From an uncultured Flavobacteriales bacterium (GTDB taxonomy: Bacteria > Bacteroidota > Bacteroidia > Flavobacteriales_D > Sanyastnellaceae), in assembly GCA_937974555.1 (NCBI GenBank), contig CALJKR010000075.1, positions 57,303 to 121,302 of the forward strand: a stretch of 64,000 nt of DNA, given 5' to 3'. The notes beneath the pieces are model-generated. The model was not told the origin of the DNA. It saw nothing but the letters and a program-made list of their open reading frames with translations, and made no database searches. The position numbers and the translations under genes were made by a program. Numbering within the stretch: position 1 is the stretch's first letter; every line of letters starts with the position of its first letter. Shown piece by piece: positions 17,423-26,816 of the stretch.

Positions 17423-18802
17423 TTACAAAATTGCCTGCAACATCAATTTAAGCCATTCGTCTTCCAATAATATTTTTGCTTTTTTATAGGCTTCAGCACC
17501 TGCAGCTGCGGTATTGAGTTGAACCCCTTTGATGGTATTGGTGTTGTTTTGATAACGCACCAATTCCTCTTGATTGTCTTTTAATGTAAGCTTGAGATCC
17601 AACAAGGCGCTTGAAAAATCTTGCGTTTGACCCGCTGCTGTGGTGTTGGCTTCTATCTCAATGATATAGTCGGCTTTATTGGCGGGGGCTGCAGTGAATC
17701 CCTGTTGGGCCAAGAAGGATTGCACCGCGATCGCCAGCAATTGCTGTTGGTTGTTGTTACCAAACTCTTTTTCTACAGATTGGATGCAAAAGGTGGGCTT
17801 TAGGATGTGGATAGGAATCATCAGCGCATTGACCGGTGTAGCGGATAACAATCGCTTGCAAATTTTCTCATCCAAATCCGAGGCAATGAGCGCATCTATA
17901 TCCAACTTGACTTCCAATTGTGGCGATTTGGATTCGAGGGGGACGTCTTGTACATTCACGATCCACTTGCCATCGGGACCCGAAACCATTTTTTTGGGTC
18001 TTGTGTATTTTGAAGTTGGGAAGTGCACGGTAACGGGAACACCTATTGCTAGATTTCCATTGTGAATGGCTTTGATTGCTACGGATTGACTGAATTGATT
18101 TTTGGTACCCAGTAATACGCCTTGTTCCACCGAGGTGATTTGAAGCCCGGCCATGATTTGCTCGATGTCACTGTAGATTTGTTGGTCTAAAAGCAAATCT
18201 TCGCCACTTGGTGTGATGTAATGGTTGGTCTCACTCCAATAGGGTTTAATTGCGAAAAGGGCGTGCAACAACAAGTCGATGGCTGATCCCATTTGATTTC
18301 TTTTTTGGGATTCAGATGCTCTTTCGTACAATTGGTAGGCCTGTTGAATGGCTTCGCTTTTTTTGCGATTTTGTTGTTCTTGATAGGCCGATTTGCTGAT
18401 CCGGAGGTAAATGAAATACTCTTGGTCATTTTCATAACTTCCTACCGTTTCATAATCTTCAAAAGAGATGTCCGTTGTTGTATTGATATTGGAGGAAAAA
18501 TCCTCAGAGAAGACTTTATTGACCTCCATGGTATTCAGGAAACTTTGTCCTTGAACGCGCACACTGACGCTGGAGGCCATGTCGCTCAGGGCATTCTTTT
18601 TTGCAATGGCAGCATAATCTACAGGGTTAACTTTTTTATTGCTACTGGCTATGCCGATGTAATATTGATTGCTGATGGGGCGCTGGCTTACCCACTCCGG
18701 TGGCGGAATGCTCTGCGGGGTTTCTTTTTTCTGCACGTGATCGTTGGTCACGCAAGCGGTGAATACCAAACACAGCAATATGTACGCAAATATTTTTTGC
18801 AT
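17423..18802 (-). CDS. LPP20-family lipoprotein (large)
   Basis: 459 aa lipoprotein with lipobox VFTAC at about residue 16. The LPP20 domain follows (YYIGIASSNKKVNPVDYAAIA, then KKNALSDMASSVSVRVQGQSF, to about residue 150). A helical segment, an Ig-like domain (VAIKAIHNGNLAIGVPVTV, about 240-300) and a C-terminal alpha/beta domain complete it. Its ATG overlaps the CsgG-like stop by 1 nt (TAATG), so the two are translationally coupled. LPP20 plus CsgG pairing recurs in Bacteroidota envelopes. No enzymatic residues are obvious. Confidence 0.75.
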   Translation of the reverse strand: MQKIFAYILLCLVFTACVTNDHVQKKETPQSIPPPEWVSQRPISNQYYIGIASSNKKVNPVDYAAIAKKNALSDMASSVSVRVQGQSFLNTMEVNKVFSEDFSSNINTTTDISFEDYETVGSYENDQEYFIYLRISKSAYQEQQNRKKSEAIQQAYQLYERASESQKRNQMGSAIDLLLHALFAIKPYWSETNHYITPSGEDLLLDQQIYSDIEQIMAGLQITSVEQGVLLGTKNQFSQSVAIKAIHNGNLAIGVPVTVHFPTSKYTRPKKMVSGPDGKWIVNVQDVPLESKSPQLEVKLDIDALIASDLDEKICKRLLSATPVNALMIPIHILKPTFCIQSVEKEFGNNNQQQLLAIAVQSFLAQQGFTAAPANKADYIIEIEANTTAAGQTQDFSSALLDLKLTLKDNQEELVRYQNNTNTIKGVQLNTAAAGAEAYKKAKILLEDEWLKLMLQAIL

Positions 18803-20166
18803 TATCTAACCAACTCTAACATCAACGATTTTACTTGCTGGGCCATATCCGAAGTGACTTGCTTGTATGCATCCGATGTCAATTCGTCAGCAGATTTTAA
18901 ATCTCTACGAATGGCAAAAAGATTTCGGAATCCTTGCACCTTATCCGAAGCAGTTTGAACATTGCCTCCTTCATTGGGGTACAAAGAATCCTTGTTGTAA
19001 TCGGTGCGACCATAGTACACTTCGTCTTCTACTTTTTTATTGAACATGGAGGTCCTCAAGAGCTCTCCGGTTTTTAGTGAGATTATTTTCATTTGCGCAT
19101 CCAAGGCACAATAGCTTTTGCCATAGTAGTAATCGTATTCGACGGGGCGATATTTGGTTACCATAATTTCTTGGCCGTTGCTAACCTGTTTTTCTTGGTA
19201 GGCTTGAAAAGCGTTTCGTCTTTCGCGGGCGACGTTTCCCTTTTTCTGGTCAAATTTCAAAATGCTTCCCGTTAAGATGATTTGAGCGCCCACAATTTTC
19301 CCCACTTCCACGGCTGTTTTGTCATCCACTATGCCGCTTAATTGTAGCTTTTGCTCTTGTAATATGGCCATCATGTTCTCCCTGTCTACCACACGCAAGA
19401 AGGGGTCTTTGATGGAAGTTAGTGCGGAAAGGGTGTATGCCGAAAGACTAATTTCCGCACCATTTTCTCTGGTGCCATTGGTGAAGGGAAGTAAAGCGAT
19501 GGTAATGGTCCCTTTTTCCAGGGATTTGTTTTTCAGTGCAACAGCATCTTTGTAAGTACTTCTTCTTTCAATGACCTTGTTCAATGACTCATAAGCTGAG
19601 CGATATCGCCCGGCTTCATACATGGCTTTGCCGTCTTTGTATAAAGGCTCCAAGTATGCGATGTCTTGTAAATCTTTTGCATCTTTAAAATTGGGGTCGA
19701 ACTTTGAGATCTCTTTGAAATTGGCTTCGGCCTCTTTGTATAATTCTTGCTCGAGCTGTGAAGTACCTTTTTCATAAAGTTCTTGAATGTATACTTTTTT
19801 GATTTCTTCAAAATCATCTTGGTACATTTGGCTGATCTCCAGTGTAACGCCAACGTTGGAAATTTTCTTTTGGTATTCTTGAACATCTACATAGGCATAT
19901 ACCGCCTCGCGTGGAGTTGCCATAGTTTTTTTTCGTCCAAACTCAACCAACTTTTGATTCATCACCGTCTGGCCAGTGCGCTTCATACCCGCTTGTGCCT
20001 CTACATAGTTTTTCTTTTGTTTCAATGCGGTGTAATAACTCTCAGAGGCTTCAGTTGACAGGCCACTGGCCTCTTGCTTTGCACCCAACTTGTAATAATA
20101 TTTGGGTCCTTTACAAGCAGTGAAAAGTGATAAAAGAGCGAATAAAAAAAGGATGCGTGTTTTCAT
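18802..20166 (-). CDS. CsgG/HfaB-family lipoprotein with TPR-like N-terminus
   Basis: 454 aa lipoprotein with lipobox LFTAC at about residue 18. The N-terminal ~220 residues are helical TPR-like repeats (YYKLGAKQEASG, LEQELYKEAEANFKEISKFDPN, YEAGRYRSAYESLNKVI). The C-terminal half is a CsgG-type domain (TITIALLPFTNGT at about 229, RVVDRENMMAILQEQKLQLSG, then GAQIILTGSIL). E. coli CsgG forms the nonameric outer-membrane export channel for curli, but many Bacteroidota homologues have no curli partner. No csgA, csgB, csgE or csgF candidate is adjacent. It is coupled to the LPP20 gene downstream and lies 2 nt after the DUF4476 gene. Confidence 0.8.
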   Translation of the reverse strand: MKTRILFLFALLSLFTACKGPKYYYKLGAKQEASGLSTEASESYYTALKQKKNYVEAQAGMKRTGQTVMNQKLVEFGRKKTMATPREAVYAYVDVQEYQKKISNVGVTLEISQMYQDDFEEIKKVYIQELYEKGTSQLEQELYKEAEANFKEISKFDPNFKDAKDLQDIAYLEPLYKDGKAMYEAGRYRSAYESLNKVIERRSTYKDAVALKNKSLEKGTITIALLPFTNGTRENGAEISLSAYTLSALTSIKDPFLRVVDRENMMAILQEQKLQLSGIVDDKTAVEVGKIVGAQIILTGSILKFDQKKGNVARERRNAFQAYQEKQVSNGQEIMVTKYRPVEYDYYYGKSYCALDAQMKIISLKTGELLRTSMFNKKVEDEVYYGRTDYNKDSLYPNEGGNVQTASDKVQGFRNLFAIRRDLKSADELTSDAYKQVTSDMAQQVKSLMLELVR

Positions 20167-20168
20167 GG

Positions 20169-21182
20169 TTACGGCTTGATAAATTGGTTCAGTTCGTCAA
20201 TGGTGCTTTCAAATTGAAAAGCATCGTTGATTAAAAAATAGTTTTGTGGATCATTGCAACGGCTGTGGGCAAATTTTGCGTATTCGATTCGGTCCGCTTC
20301 AAAATCAAAAAGCATGGTGATTTCTTTGATTTGCACGGCACTAAGGCAATTGGAACCAGTAACTTGCTTGGCAAGGGTCATTTTGCTGTCAGAAAAAGTT
20401 TTGGATTTGATGCTGGATTTTGCGCTTTCAAATGATGCGTTGTCCATTGCATAACCGCACTTTCCTGGCGCTGTGTAATTGGTGTTTTGTGGTCGGTTAT
20501 TGGACTGAGGTCTGGGCCTTTCATCAATCCCGTGGTGCGCACTGGATGATGTAGTAGTGGTGGTCGTTGTTGTTGTGGTGGTCGTGCTACTGTGAGACGA
20601 GCCCGCGTCTGCCGGAACATCCATGTTGATGCCCATGTTCACTCCGCCCATATTGACATTCACATTGACTTTTTCGTTGCTGGCATTCCCATTTTTTTGT
20701 GTAATGGTGGTCTTTTGGGTTGTTGTGGTGGTTGAGGTTCCAGAGCGAATGGGCTCAATTGGACCTCCTGAATCTCCCTCTCCCTCTATTTCACGGATGA
20801 TTGGTTCGTTGAATAGATAGGTTCCCGCGGGCAATTGAGCGGTTGCCATTTCTTTGGGGCGTTCACTGAAGTAGCGAAGGGCATAGCCTTTTTTGGTTAG
20901 TTTAATCACATACGTTACTTCCAAACCATATTTGACGGCGAACATTTTGCTAACGAAGTCAGACAGATGCTCATCTGCAAAGTCCACTCTTACTTGGTAA
21001 AACTCAGATTCCAACCCTTTGATCTTCACGTTGGATCGGGGATCTTCATTGATCAACTCCTCATTTAAGAAAATCCTAAACTTGTCCCCATTCTCGGAAT
21101 AGATGACCGCATCTGCTGTTGAATTTTGGGCAAAAATTCCCAGTTGGAGCATCGAAATAAAAATGCATAAAATATGTTTCAT
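20169..21182 (-). CDS. DUF4476 domain secreted protein
   Basis: 337 aa from ATG 21182 (MKHILCIFISMLQLGIFAQ). The frame is open far upstream, but this start gives a clean signal peptide. The N-terminal domain (~110 residues) resembles a beta-sandwich. A long low-complexity linker rich in Thr and Ser includes a run of about twelve threonines near residue 205. The C-terminal DUF4476 domain has about 90 residues (FESAKSSIKSKTF to INDAFQFESTIDELNQF). It is first in the operon with the CsgG-like and LPP20 lipoproteins, 2 nt before the former. Function is unknown; it is probably periplasmic or surface-exposed. Confidence 0.8.
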   Translation of the reverse strand: MKHILCIFISMLQLGIFAQNSTADAVIYSENGDKFRIFLNEELINEDPRSNVKIKGLESEFYQVRVDFADEHLSDFVSKMFAVKYGLEVTYVIKLTKKGYALRYFSERPKEMATAQLPAGTYLFNEPIIREIEGEGDSGGPIEPIRSGTSTTTTTQKTTITQKNGNASNEKVNVNVNMGGVNMGINMDVPADAGSSHSSTTTTTTTTTTTTSSSAHHGIDERPRPQSNNRPQNTNYTAPGKCGYAMDNASFESAKSSIKSKTFSDSKMTLAKQVTGSNCLSAVQIKEITMLFDFEADRIEYAKFAHSRCNDPQNYFLINDAFQFESTIDELNQFIKP

Positions 21183-21291
21183 AACGGCTTTGTTAGGTGG
21201 TAAATTTAGTTCATTTTTGCCTTGGTAAAATTCGTGCCAAAAATAGAGATATCGGCAAATCGAAAAGGGCCAGAAGAAATATTGGAAAATC

Positions 21292-22614
21292 ATGGAAGAG
21301 ACTTGGAGAAAAGTGGTCATTTTGGGAGCCGGCAGAAGCAGTTCACATTTGATACAACATCTTTTAGAGAACGCTGAGAATTGGAAAATACATGTGCACG
21401 TTGGGGATGGGGTGAAGGCCATTGCAGAAGAAAAGGTTCAAGGGCATTTGCATGGAACAGCCTTTGCATTTGATGCGCAAGATATTGACGCAATGGATCG
21501 CATGGTGGCGCAATCCGATTTGGTGATTTCTATGTTGCCTGCTTTTATGCATCCGCAAGTGGCGCGTTTGTGTCTTAAACATTACAAGCATTTGATTACG
21601 CCCAGTTATGTCAGTGCTGAGATGAAGGCCATGCATGATGAAGCGGTAAGCAAAGGATTGATATTCATGAATGAATTGGGTGTTGATCCAGGAATAGACC
21701 ACATGTCGGCCATGCAGATTATTGATGGATTGAAAGAAAAGGGAGCCCGAATTAAAGGTTTTTACAGTCTTTGTGGAGGATTGATTGCGCCGAAATCAGA
21801 CAATAACCCGTGGCATTATAAGGTTACTTGGAATCCGCGAAACATCGTGTTGGCTGGGGCAGGTGGATTGGCACATTACCGTGAAGGTGGACAAGAGAAA
21901 TTGATTCCCTACACCCGATTGTACAGTGAACTGATGCAGGTGGACATTCCAGGTTATGGAAAATTTGACGGTTATGCCAACAGGGATTCGATGGCCTATG
22001 AAACCTTGTACAATTTGGAAGGCATAGAAACACTATATAGAGGAACATTGCGCAGACCTGGATTTAGTCAGGCTTGGCGTCATTTGGTAAATTGGGGCAT
22101 GACTGATGATCAAAAGCAAATGGATTGGTCTGGCATGAGCATGGCTGATTTCACCCAAACTTTTTTGCCTACCGATTCAAAAAAGTGGATTCAAGAAACC
22201 GTGACCAAGGAAGAATTGTTTAAGCTTCAATGGTTGGGTCTTTGGGACATCACTCCAGTGCCTATTGCACAAGGAACACCTGCCCAAGTCATACAAAAAT
22301 TGATCGAAGAAAGATGGGAACTGGCTCCTTCTGATGCCGATATGTTGGTGATGTGTCATTTGTTTGATTACGAATTGGACGGTAAGCAATACCGACTTCA
22401 ATCCCACATGGTGATGGAGGGAGAGGACAGTGGGAAGACCGCAATGTCCGCAACGGTGGGCTTGCCCATGGCTATGTCGGTTCCTTATATCTTGAACGAC
22501 ATATGGAAAGATCGGGGTGTATTGATTCCCGTTGCCCCCCATTTCTATAGTCCATTATTGGCTGAATTAAAAACCAAAGGGATTCAATTTCACGAGCAGC
22601 TGACCGAACGATGA
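21292..22614 (+). CDS. Saccharopine dehydrogenase family protein (Lys9-like)
   Basis: 440 aa. The N-terminal Rossmann fold has VVILGAGRSSSHLIQHL at residues 8-24. The catalytic and substrate domain has MNELGVDPGIDHMSAMQII at about 129-147 and SLCGGLIAPKSDNNPWHYKVTW at about 163-184, as in eukaryotic saccharopine reductase. The family interconverts saccharopine with glutamate and aminoadipate semialdehyde. In Bacteroidota its pathway is uncertain, and no lysine-ketoglutarate reductase partner is adjacent. The next gene overlaps its stop by 4 nt, giving a run through ispH, mutL and the rhomboids. The product can equally be called a family member of unknown substrate. Confidence 0.82.
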   Translation: MEETWRKVVILGAGRSSSHLIQHLLENAENWKIHVHVGDGVKAIAEEKVQGHLHGTAFAFDAQDIDAMDRMVAQSDLVISMLPAFMHPQVARLCLKHYKHLITPSYVSAEMKAMHDEAVSKGLIFMNELGVDPGIDHMSAMQIIDGLKEKGARIKGFYSLCGGLIAPKSDNNPWHYKVTWNPRNIVLAGAGGLAHYREGGQEKLIPYTRLYSELMQVDIPGYGKFDGYANRDSMAYETLYNLEGIETLYRGTLRRPGFSQAWRHLVNWGMTDDQKQMDWSGMSMADFTQTFLPTDSKKWIQETVTKEELFKLQWLGLWDITPVPIAQGTPAQVIQKLIEERWELAPSDADMLVMCHLFDYELDGKQYRLQSHMVMEGEDSGKTAMSATVGLPMAMSVPYILNDIWKDRGVLIPVAPHFYSPLLAELKTKGIQFHEQLTER

Positions 22615-23117
22615 GATGGCTTTTGGCAACCGGACTTTTGATGCTGCAAATGGGAATATTTGCACAATGGCCCGCTTGTCCAACCACCGGCAGGGTGAAT
22701 TGGGAAACATCGGAGGATTTTGCCCGGGCACAAGATACCGTAAAGCGGGTGGCCAAGTGGTTGTGCGATACGCCTTTGTCTTGGGCGTTTGAAGATCGAA
22801 CAAGGGCCAATGCTTATGTGTTACAATGGATGGTGAATCATCCTGAAAGAAAATGGGAGACCCAAACGGCTTGCTTTGGTCCCATTGAAGAGGAAATGGA
22901 TTTGATGTATGCCTATTTGCAGGCGATATTGTATTACAGCTTAATGCACGAGAAACAGCATCAGGAAATACAAGATCTATTTGTGATTAAAGTGCTGAGT
23001 GAAAAAATATTGCAAAGTGAAAAATATGCGCATCGAGGGGAATGGAAGAAAATGACCCGTGCATACAGAAGACACAGAGAGAAGAAATACCTGATGCGTT
23101 GCTATAAAAACAATTGA
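22611..23117 (+). CDS. Hypothetical secreted protein
   Basis: 168 aa, family not recognised. A signal peptide of about 19 residues ends in FAQ. The mature part is mostly alpha-helical and rich in Trp, Arg and Glu (WETSEDFARAQDTVKRVAKWL; HEKQHQEIQDLFVIKVLSE), with a basic C-terminus (YRRHREKKYLMRCYKNN). It overlaps the preceding dehydrogenase gene by 4 nt and precedes ispH by 1 nt, so it is firmly inside the operon. Small helical secreted proteins of this style are common in Bacteroidota. Confidence 0.75.
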   Translation: MRWLLATGLLMLQMGIFAQWPACPTTGRVNWETSEDFARAQDTVKRVAKWLCDTPLSWAFEDRTRANAYVLQWMVNHPERKWETQTACFGPIEEEMDLMYAYLQAILYYSLMHEKQHQEIQDLFVIKVLSEKILQSEKYAHRGEWKKMTRAYRRHREKKYLMRCYKNN

Positions 23118-23118
23118 A

Positions 23119-24324
23119 ATGAAAAAATTCGACATACCCGAGCAGTTTAAATCCTCTTTCACTGGTCAAATTAAAATGTGGCGTAGGTCGCAGGATCCAC
23201 GCAAGAAGGACTTCAGTCCATCTGTCATTCCAGTTGGGGATTTGCGATTGGTATTTCCGCGCCACATGGGATTTTGTTATGGCGTTGAAAATGCCATTGA
23301 GATTGCATTCAAGGCGGTCAATGAGAATCCTGGAAAGCGCGTTTTTTTGTTGGGTGAAATGATTCACAACCCTGCGGTCAATGAAGATTTAAAATCCTTG
23401 GGTGTCACCTTTATCATGGATACGGCGGGCAATCGATTGATGGATTGGAATACACTCACCTCAGAGGATATTGTGATCACCCCCGCATTTGGCACCACAC
23501 TCGAAATAGAATCTCAATTATCCGCTTTGGGCGTTGATGTCAAAAAGTACAATACCACTTGTCCCTTTGTCGAGAAGGTATGGAAACGTTCGGATGAGAT
23601 TGGTGTTGAAGGATACACCATTATCATTCATGGGAAATACAAGCATGAGGAAACACGTGCTACTTTCAGTCATGCCAATGTAAAGACCAAAAGTGTCGTG
23701 GTAAGAGACATGAAGGAAGCCCGCTTGCTGGCTGATTACATTGAAGGCAAGCGAGAAGTTGCTGAATTCAATCAGGATTTTGCGGGCAAGTGCACGGAGG
23801 GATTTGATGCGGCCCAGGATTTAAAAAGAATAGGGGTGGTGAATCAAACCACCATGCTTGCCACGGAAACGGAGGAAATTGCGCAGTTTTTAAAACAGAT
23901 TGTGTTAAACACCCATGGAGAGGGTAGCTTTGCTGAGACCCGCGACACCCTGTGCTATGCCACCAATGATAATCAGGATGCGGCAATGGAGTTGTTGAAT
24001 ACTGGTGCAGATACAGCGATTGTTATCGGAGGTCATAACTCTTCCAATACCTATCAGTTGGCAACCATTTTGTCGCAAAAAATCAATACTTTTTTTGTGG
24101 AATCCGCTTCAGCTATCGGTGAAGGAGTAATTGAGCATTTGGACTTGCGCACCCTTCAAAAAACCCAATCTACTTTTGATGCACAGACTCTGCGCACATT
24201 GGTAGTTGCCAGCGGCGCTTCATGCCCAGATACCTTGGTTGATCAAGTAGTGGGTAAAATTCTTTCGCTCAAGAATGTGGATATTACATTGGCTGAGGCA
24301 CTTAAAAATTGGATGCAAGCATGA
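23119..24324 (+). CDS. ispH: 4-hydroxy-3-methylbut-2-enyl diphosphate reductase IspH
   Basis: 401 aa, the long IspH type seen in Bacteroidota and cyanobacteria (E. coli has about 316). The three [4Fe-4S] cysteines are visible in HMGFCYGV (Cys53), NTTCPFVEKVW and RDTLCYATNDNQDA. The substrate-binding region VIGGHNSSNT and the C-terminal GASCPDTLVDQV are present. It performs the last step of the MEP isoprenoid pathway in the cytoplasm, producing IPP and DMAPP. It overlaps mutL by 4 nt (ATGA), a positional pairing with no known functional link. Confidence 0.96.
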   Translation: MKKFDIPEQFKSSFTGQIKMWRRSQDPRKKDFSPSVIPVGDLRLVFPRHMGFCYGVENAIEIAFKAVNENPGKRVFLLGEMIHNPAVNEDLKSLGVTFIMDTAGNRLMDWNTLTSEDIVITPAFGTTLEIESQLSALGVDVKKYNTTCPFVEKVWKRSDEIGVEGYTIIIHGKYKHEETRATFSHANVKTKSVVVRDMKEARLLADYIEGKREVAEFNQDFAGKCTEGFDAAQDLKRIGVVNQTTMLATETEEIAQFLKQIVLNTHGEGSFAETRDTLCYATNDNQDAAMELLNTGADTAIVIGGHNSSNTYQLATILSQKINTFFVESASAIGEGVIEHLDLRTLQKTQSTFDAQTLRTLVVASGASCPDTLVDQVVGKILSLKNVDITLAEALKNWMQA

Positions 24325-26096
24325 GTGATATCATCTTTAAGTTACCCGATACTGTAGCCAATCAAATTGCGGCAGGTGAAGTGGTTCAACGACCTGCATC
24401 TGTTGTGAAAGAATTGTTGGAGAACGCCATCGATGCGGGTGCCACCAAAGTGAAAGTGGTGATTCGCGATGCCGGAAAGACGCTGATCTATGTCGAGGAC
24501 AATGGAAAGGGTATGTCACACCAAGATGCTTTGATTTGTTTTGAGAGACATGCGACTAGCAAATTAAAAACTGCTGAGGATTTGTTTCATATCGCAACCA
24601 AGGGATTTAGAGGTGAAGCCTTGGCCAGTATTGCAGCTATTGCACACGTTGAACTTAAAACGCAATTACAGGGAGCTGATGTAGGTACCCGCGTTGCCAT
24701 ATCGGGTGGAAGAATAGACACCCATGAGTCATGTGTTGTGGGAGGAGGAAGTCAGCTATCAGTCAAAAATTTGTTTTACAATGTTCCAGCACGTCGTTAT
24801 TTCTTAAAAAGTGACAATGTTGAGTGGAAACATGTTTTGGAGGAGTTTACCCGTGTGGCTTTGGTACATCCAGAAGTGGAAATGACCCTGGAGCACAACG
24901 GGGTTGTGGAGTTGCATTTGTTGCAGCAGAACTACAGACAGCGCATTGTGAAGATGATGGGCAATAAATTTCAAGAAGCGTTGGTGCCCATTGAAGAGGA
25001 AACCCATTGGTTAAAAGTTTCTGGATTTGTAACCAAGCCAGAGGTTTCCAAGAAGATGCGGGGCGATCAATATTTCTTTGTCAACAATCGATTCATCAAA
25101 CACCATTACCTGCACCATGCGGTTCAGGCGGTGTATCAAGGCATTATTGCCGAAGGCAATTTCCCTGCATATTTTATCCATTTGGAAATAGATCCAGAAC
25201 AAATTGATGTGAACATACATCCCACCAAAACGGAGATAAAATTTCAAGATGAAAAATCCGTCTATGCCATTTTGCATGCCGCTTGTCGCAGGGCATTGGG
25301 GATGCACAATGTAGTACCCAGTTTGGATTTTAATCAAGAAGGTAATGTGGTCACTCCGGTGAATAGCATGACCGAGATTAAGGCACCTACCATATCGTTG
25401 ACTGGTGATTACAATCCCTTTCAACCGGCTGCGCCCAAGCGCGATGTGGTTCAGGAATGGTTGAAGATGCAAGGCGAGTTGCATCAAGCGGTGAAAGCCA
25501 TGCCCAAAATGGAGCAGGGGATATTGGATGAAGATTGGGGTTCGGAAATCGAGATTAAACCCATCCAAGTTTTTAAGAAATGGATTGTTTTTGAATACAA
25601 AGCCGAAATGTGGATGGTGGACCAAGGTTTGGCTCATCGACAGGTGCAATTTGAAAAATGGATGAAGCAAGGTTTCTTGCCTGTTCCCCAGACTTTGATT
25701 ACCCCATTGGAAATTTCGCTTAATGAAAAAGAAAAGGCCATGATAGAGTCGTGTTCCGATACGCTGTATGCTTTGGGTTATCAATGGGAAAGACACGAAG
25801 GTGGGGTGGCGATATACGCCCACCCGCAGGAAGATTGGAGCCATCAAGAGGTATGGGAGCAAATATTGAATGAGTGGGAAGAGGGCTATGAGCGCATGAG
25901 GAATCCAACCGAGGTTTGGGCATGGACCCAAGCCAAAAAAGACGCTATTCGCGGTGGGCAGATGCTGACTTTGCCTGAGATGAAGGAATTGGTAAAAGAT
26001 CTTTTGAATTGTGAAAATCCATTTTATACCCCCAAACACCAGAAGGTAATATTTAGAATGAATCCCGAACAATTGTTTCAAATATTTCAAGCATGA
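24321..26096 (+). CDS. mutL: DNA mismatch repair protein MutL with degraded endonuclease motifs
   Basis: 591 aa from ATG 24321. The GHKL ATPase domain is intact: ELLENAIDAGA, DNGKGM, TKGFRGEALASIAAIA and the transducer segment ending VNIHPTKTEIKF. The C-terminal domain aligns in order with endonuclease-type MutL, but every metal-binding motif is altered. The expected DQHA-xx-E is DQGLAHRQ at about 434-441, the ACHxAIK motif is AKKDAIRGG at about 538, and CPHGRP is TPKHQK at about 570-575. It is therefore predicted to signal from MutS but not to nick DNA. The reading frame is unbroken. Confidence 0.93.
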   Translation: MSDIIFKLPDTVANQIAAGEVVQRPASVVKELLENAIDAGATKVKVVIRDAGKTLIYVEDNGKGMSHQDALICFERHATSKLKTAEDLFHIATKGFRGEALASIAAIAHVELKTQLQGADVGTRVAISGGRIDTHESCVVGGGSQLSVKNLFYNVPARRYFLKSDNVEWKHVLEEFTRVALVHPEVEMTLEHNGVVELHLLQQNYRQRIVKMMGNKFQEALVPIEEETHWLKVSGFVTKPEVSKKMRGDQYFFVNNRFIKHHYLHHAVQAVYQGIIAEGNFPAYFIHLEIDPEQIDVNIHPTKTEIKFQDEKSVYAILHAACRRALGMHNVVPSLDFNQEGNVVTPVNSMTEIKAPTISLTGDYNPFQPAAPKRDVVQEWLKMQGELHQAVKAMPKMEQGILDEDWGSEIEIKPIQVFKKWIVFEYKAEMWMVDQGLAHRQVQFEKWMKQGFLPVPQTLITPLEISLNEKEKAMIESCSDTLYALGYQWERHEGGVAIYAHPQEDWSHQEVWEQILNEWEEGYERMRNPTEVWAWTQAKKDAIRGGQMLTLPEMKELVKDLLNCENPFYTPKHQKVIFRMNPEQLFQIFQA

Positions 26097-26809
26097 GACC
26101 TGTTAGTCCAGTAGTCAAAAACCTCATCATTATCAATGTGTTGTTCTTTTTGGCATCCAATGCCATTCCCGCATTGGAAAACATCTTATCGGCCTACTAT
26201 TGGGCATCCCCCAATTTTAGACCTTGGCAGATTGTTACCCACATGTTTATGCATGCCAACTTGATGCATATATTTTTCAATATGTACGGTCTATACATCT
26301 TTGGCCCAGCCTTGGAGCATTATTGGGGACCCAAGAAGTTTTTGACTTATTACATCGTTTCTGGACTTGGGGCATTCTTGCTACACAATGGAATGACCTA
26401 TTATGAATTGCAAAAAGCTGTTGCAGTTTTAAGTCCTGAAGAATGGGACATCGTCAGAAGTGAAGGTGCAGAGGCCATCAACATGGGAAAAAATTTCATC
26501 GATCCTACATTGGCCAGGGCCAATAGCATTTTAAATACCGGGATGGTGGGTGCTTCGGGTGCTTTGTTTGGCATTTTATTGGGATTTGGAATGCTGTTTC
26601 CACATGTGGAATTGATGTTGTTATTTCCGCCGATTCCGCTAAAAGCCCGGGTTCTGGTTTTGGGATATGGCGCCTTGGAGTTGATTTCTGCCATGCAGGG
26701 AAATCCTGGAGATAATGTGGCCCACTTTGCTCATCTGGGCGGGATGATCACAGGATATTTACTGTTGAAATATTGGCAAGGACAACAACCTACTTACCGT
26801 GAATGGTAG
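26093..26809 (+). CDS. Rhomboid-family intramembrane serine protease
   Basis: 238 aa with six membrane segments. The catalytic serine motif GASGALFG is at about residues 154-161, with the partner histidine in HFAHLGGMITGYLL near 211. The HxxxxH-type loop motif is MHANLMHIFFNMYGLYIFG. An insertion of about 50 residues between helices (KAVAVLSPEEWDIVRSEG) is typical of the Bacteroidota branch. It cleaves transmembrane segments of unknown substrates in the inner membrane. It overlaps mutL by 4 nt and is followed at 7 nt by a second, divergent rhomboid. Confidence 0.92.
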   Translation: MRPVSPVVKNLIIINVLFFLASNAIPALENILSAYYWASPNFRPWQIVTHMFMHANLMHIFFNMYGLYIFGPALEHYWGPKKFLTYYIVSGLGAFLLHNGMTYYELQKAVAVLSPEEWDIVRSEGAEAINMGKNFIDPTLARANSILNTGMVGASGALFGILLGFGMLFPHVELMLLFPPIPLKARVLVLGYGALELISAMQGNPGDNVAHFAHLGGMITGYLLLKYWQGQQPTYREW

Positions 26810-26816
26810 ATTACAA

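Noticed and set aside
18802..20166. Curli secretion locus
   Set aside because: The CsgG domain is present but no csgA/B repeat protein, csgE or csgF is nearby.
25011..26090. Long open frame (about 359 codons) antisense to mutL
   Set aside because: mutL on the plus strand has clear family motifs throughout. The antisense translation is low-complexity, rich in His, Phe and Leu, with no domain.
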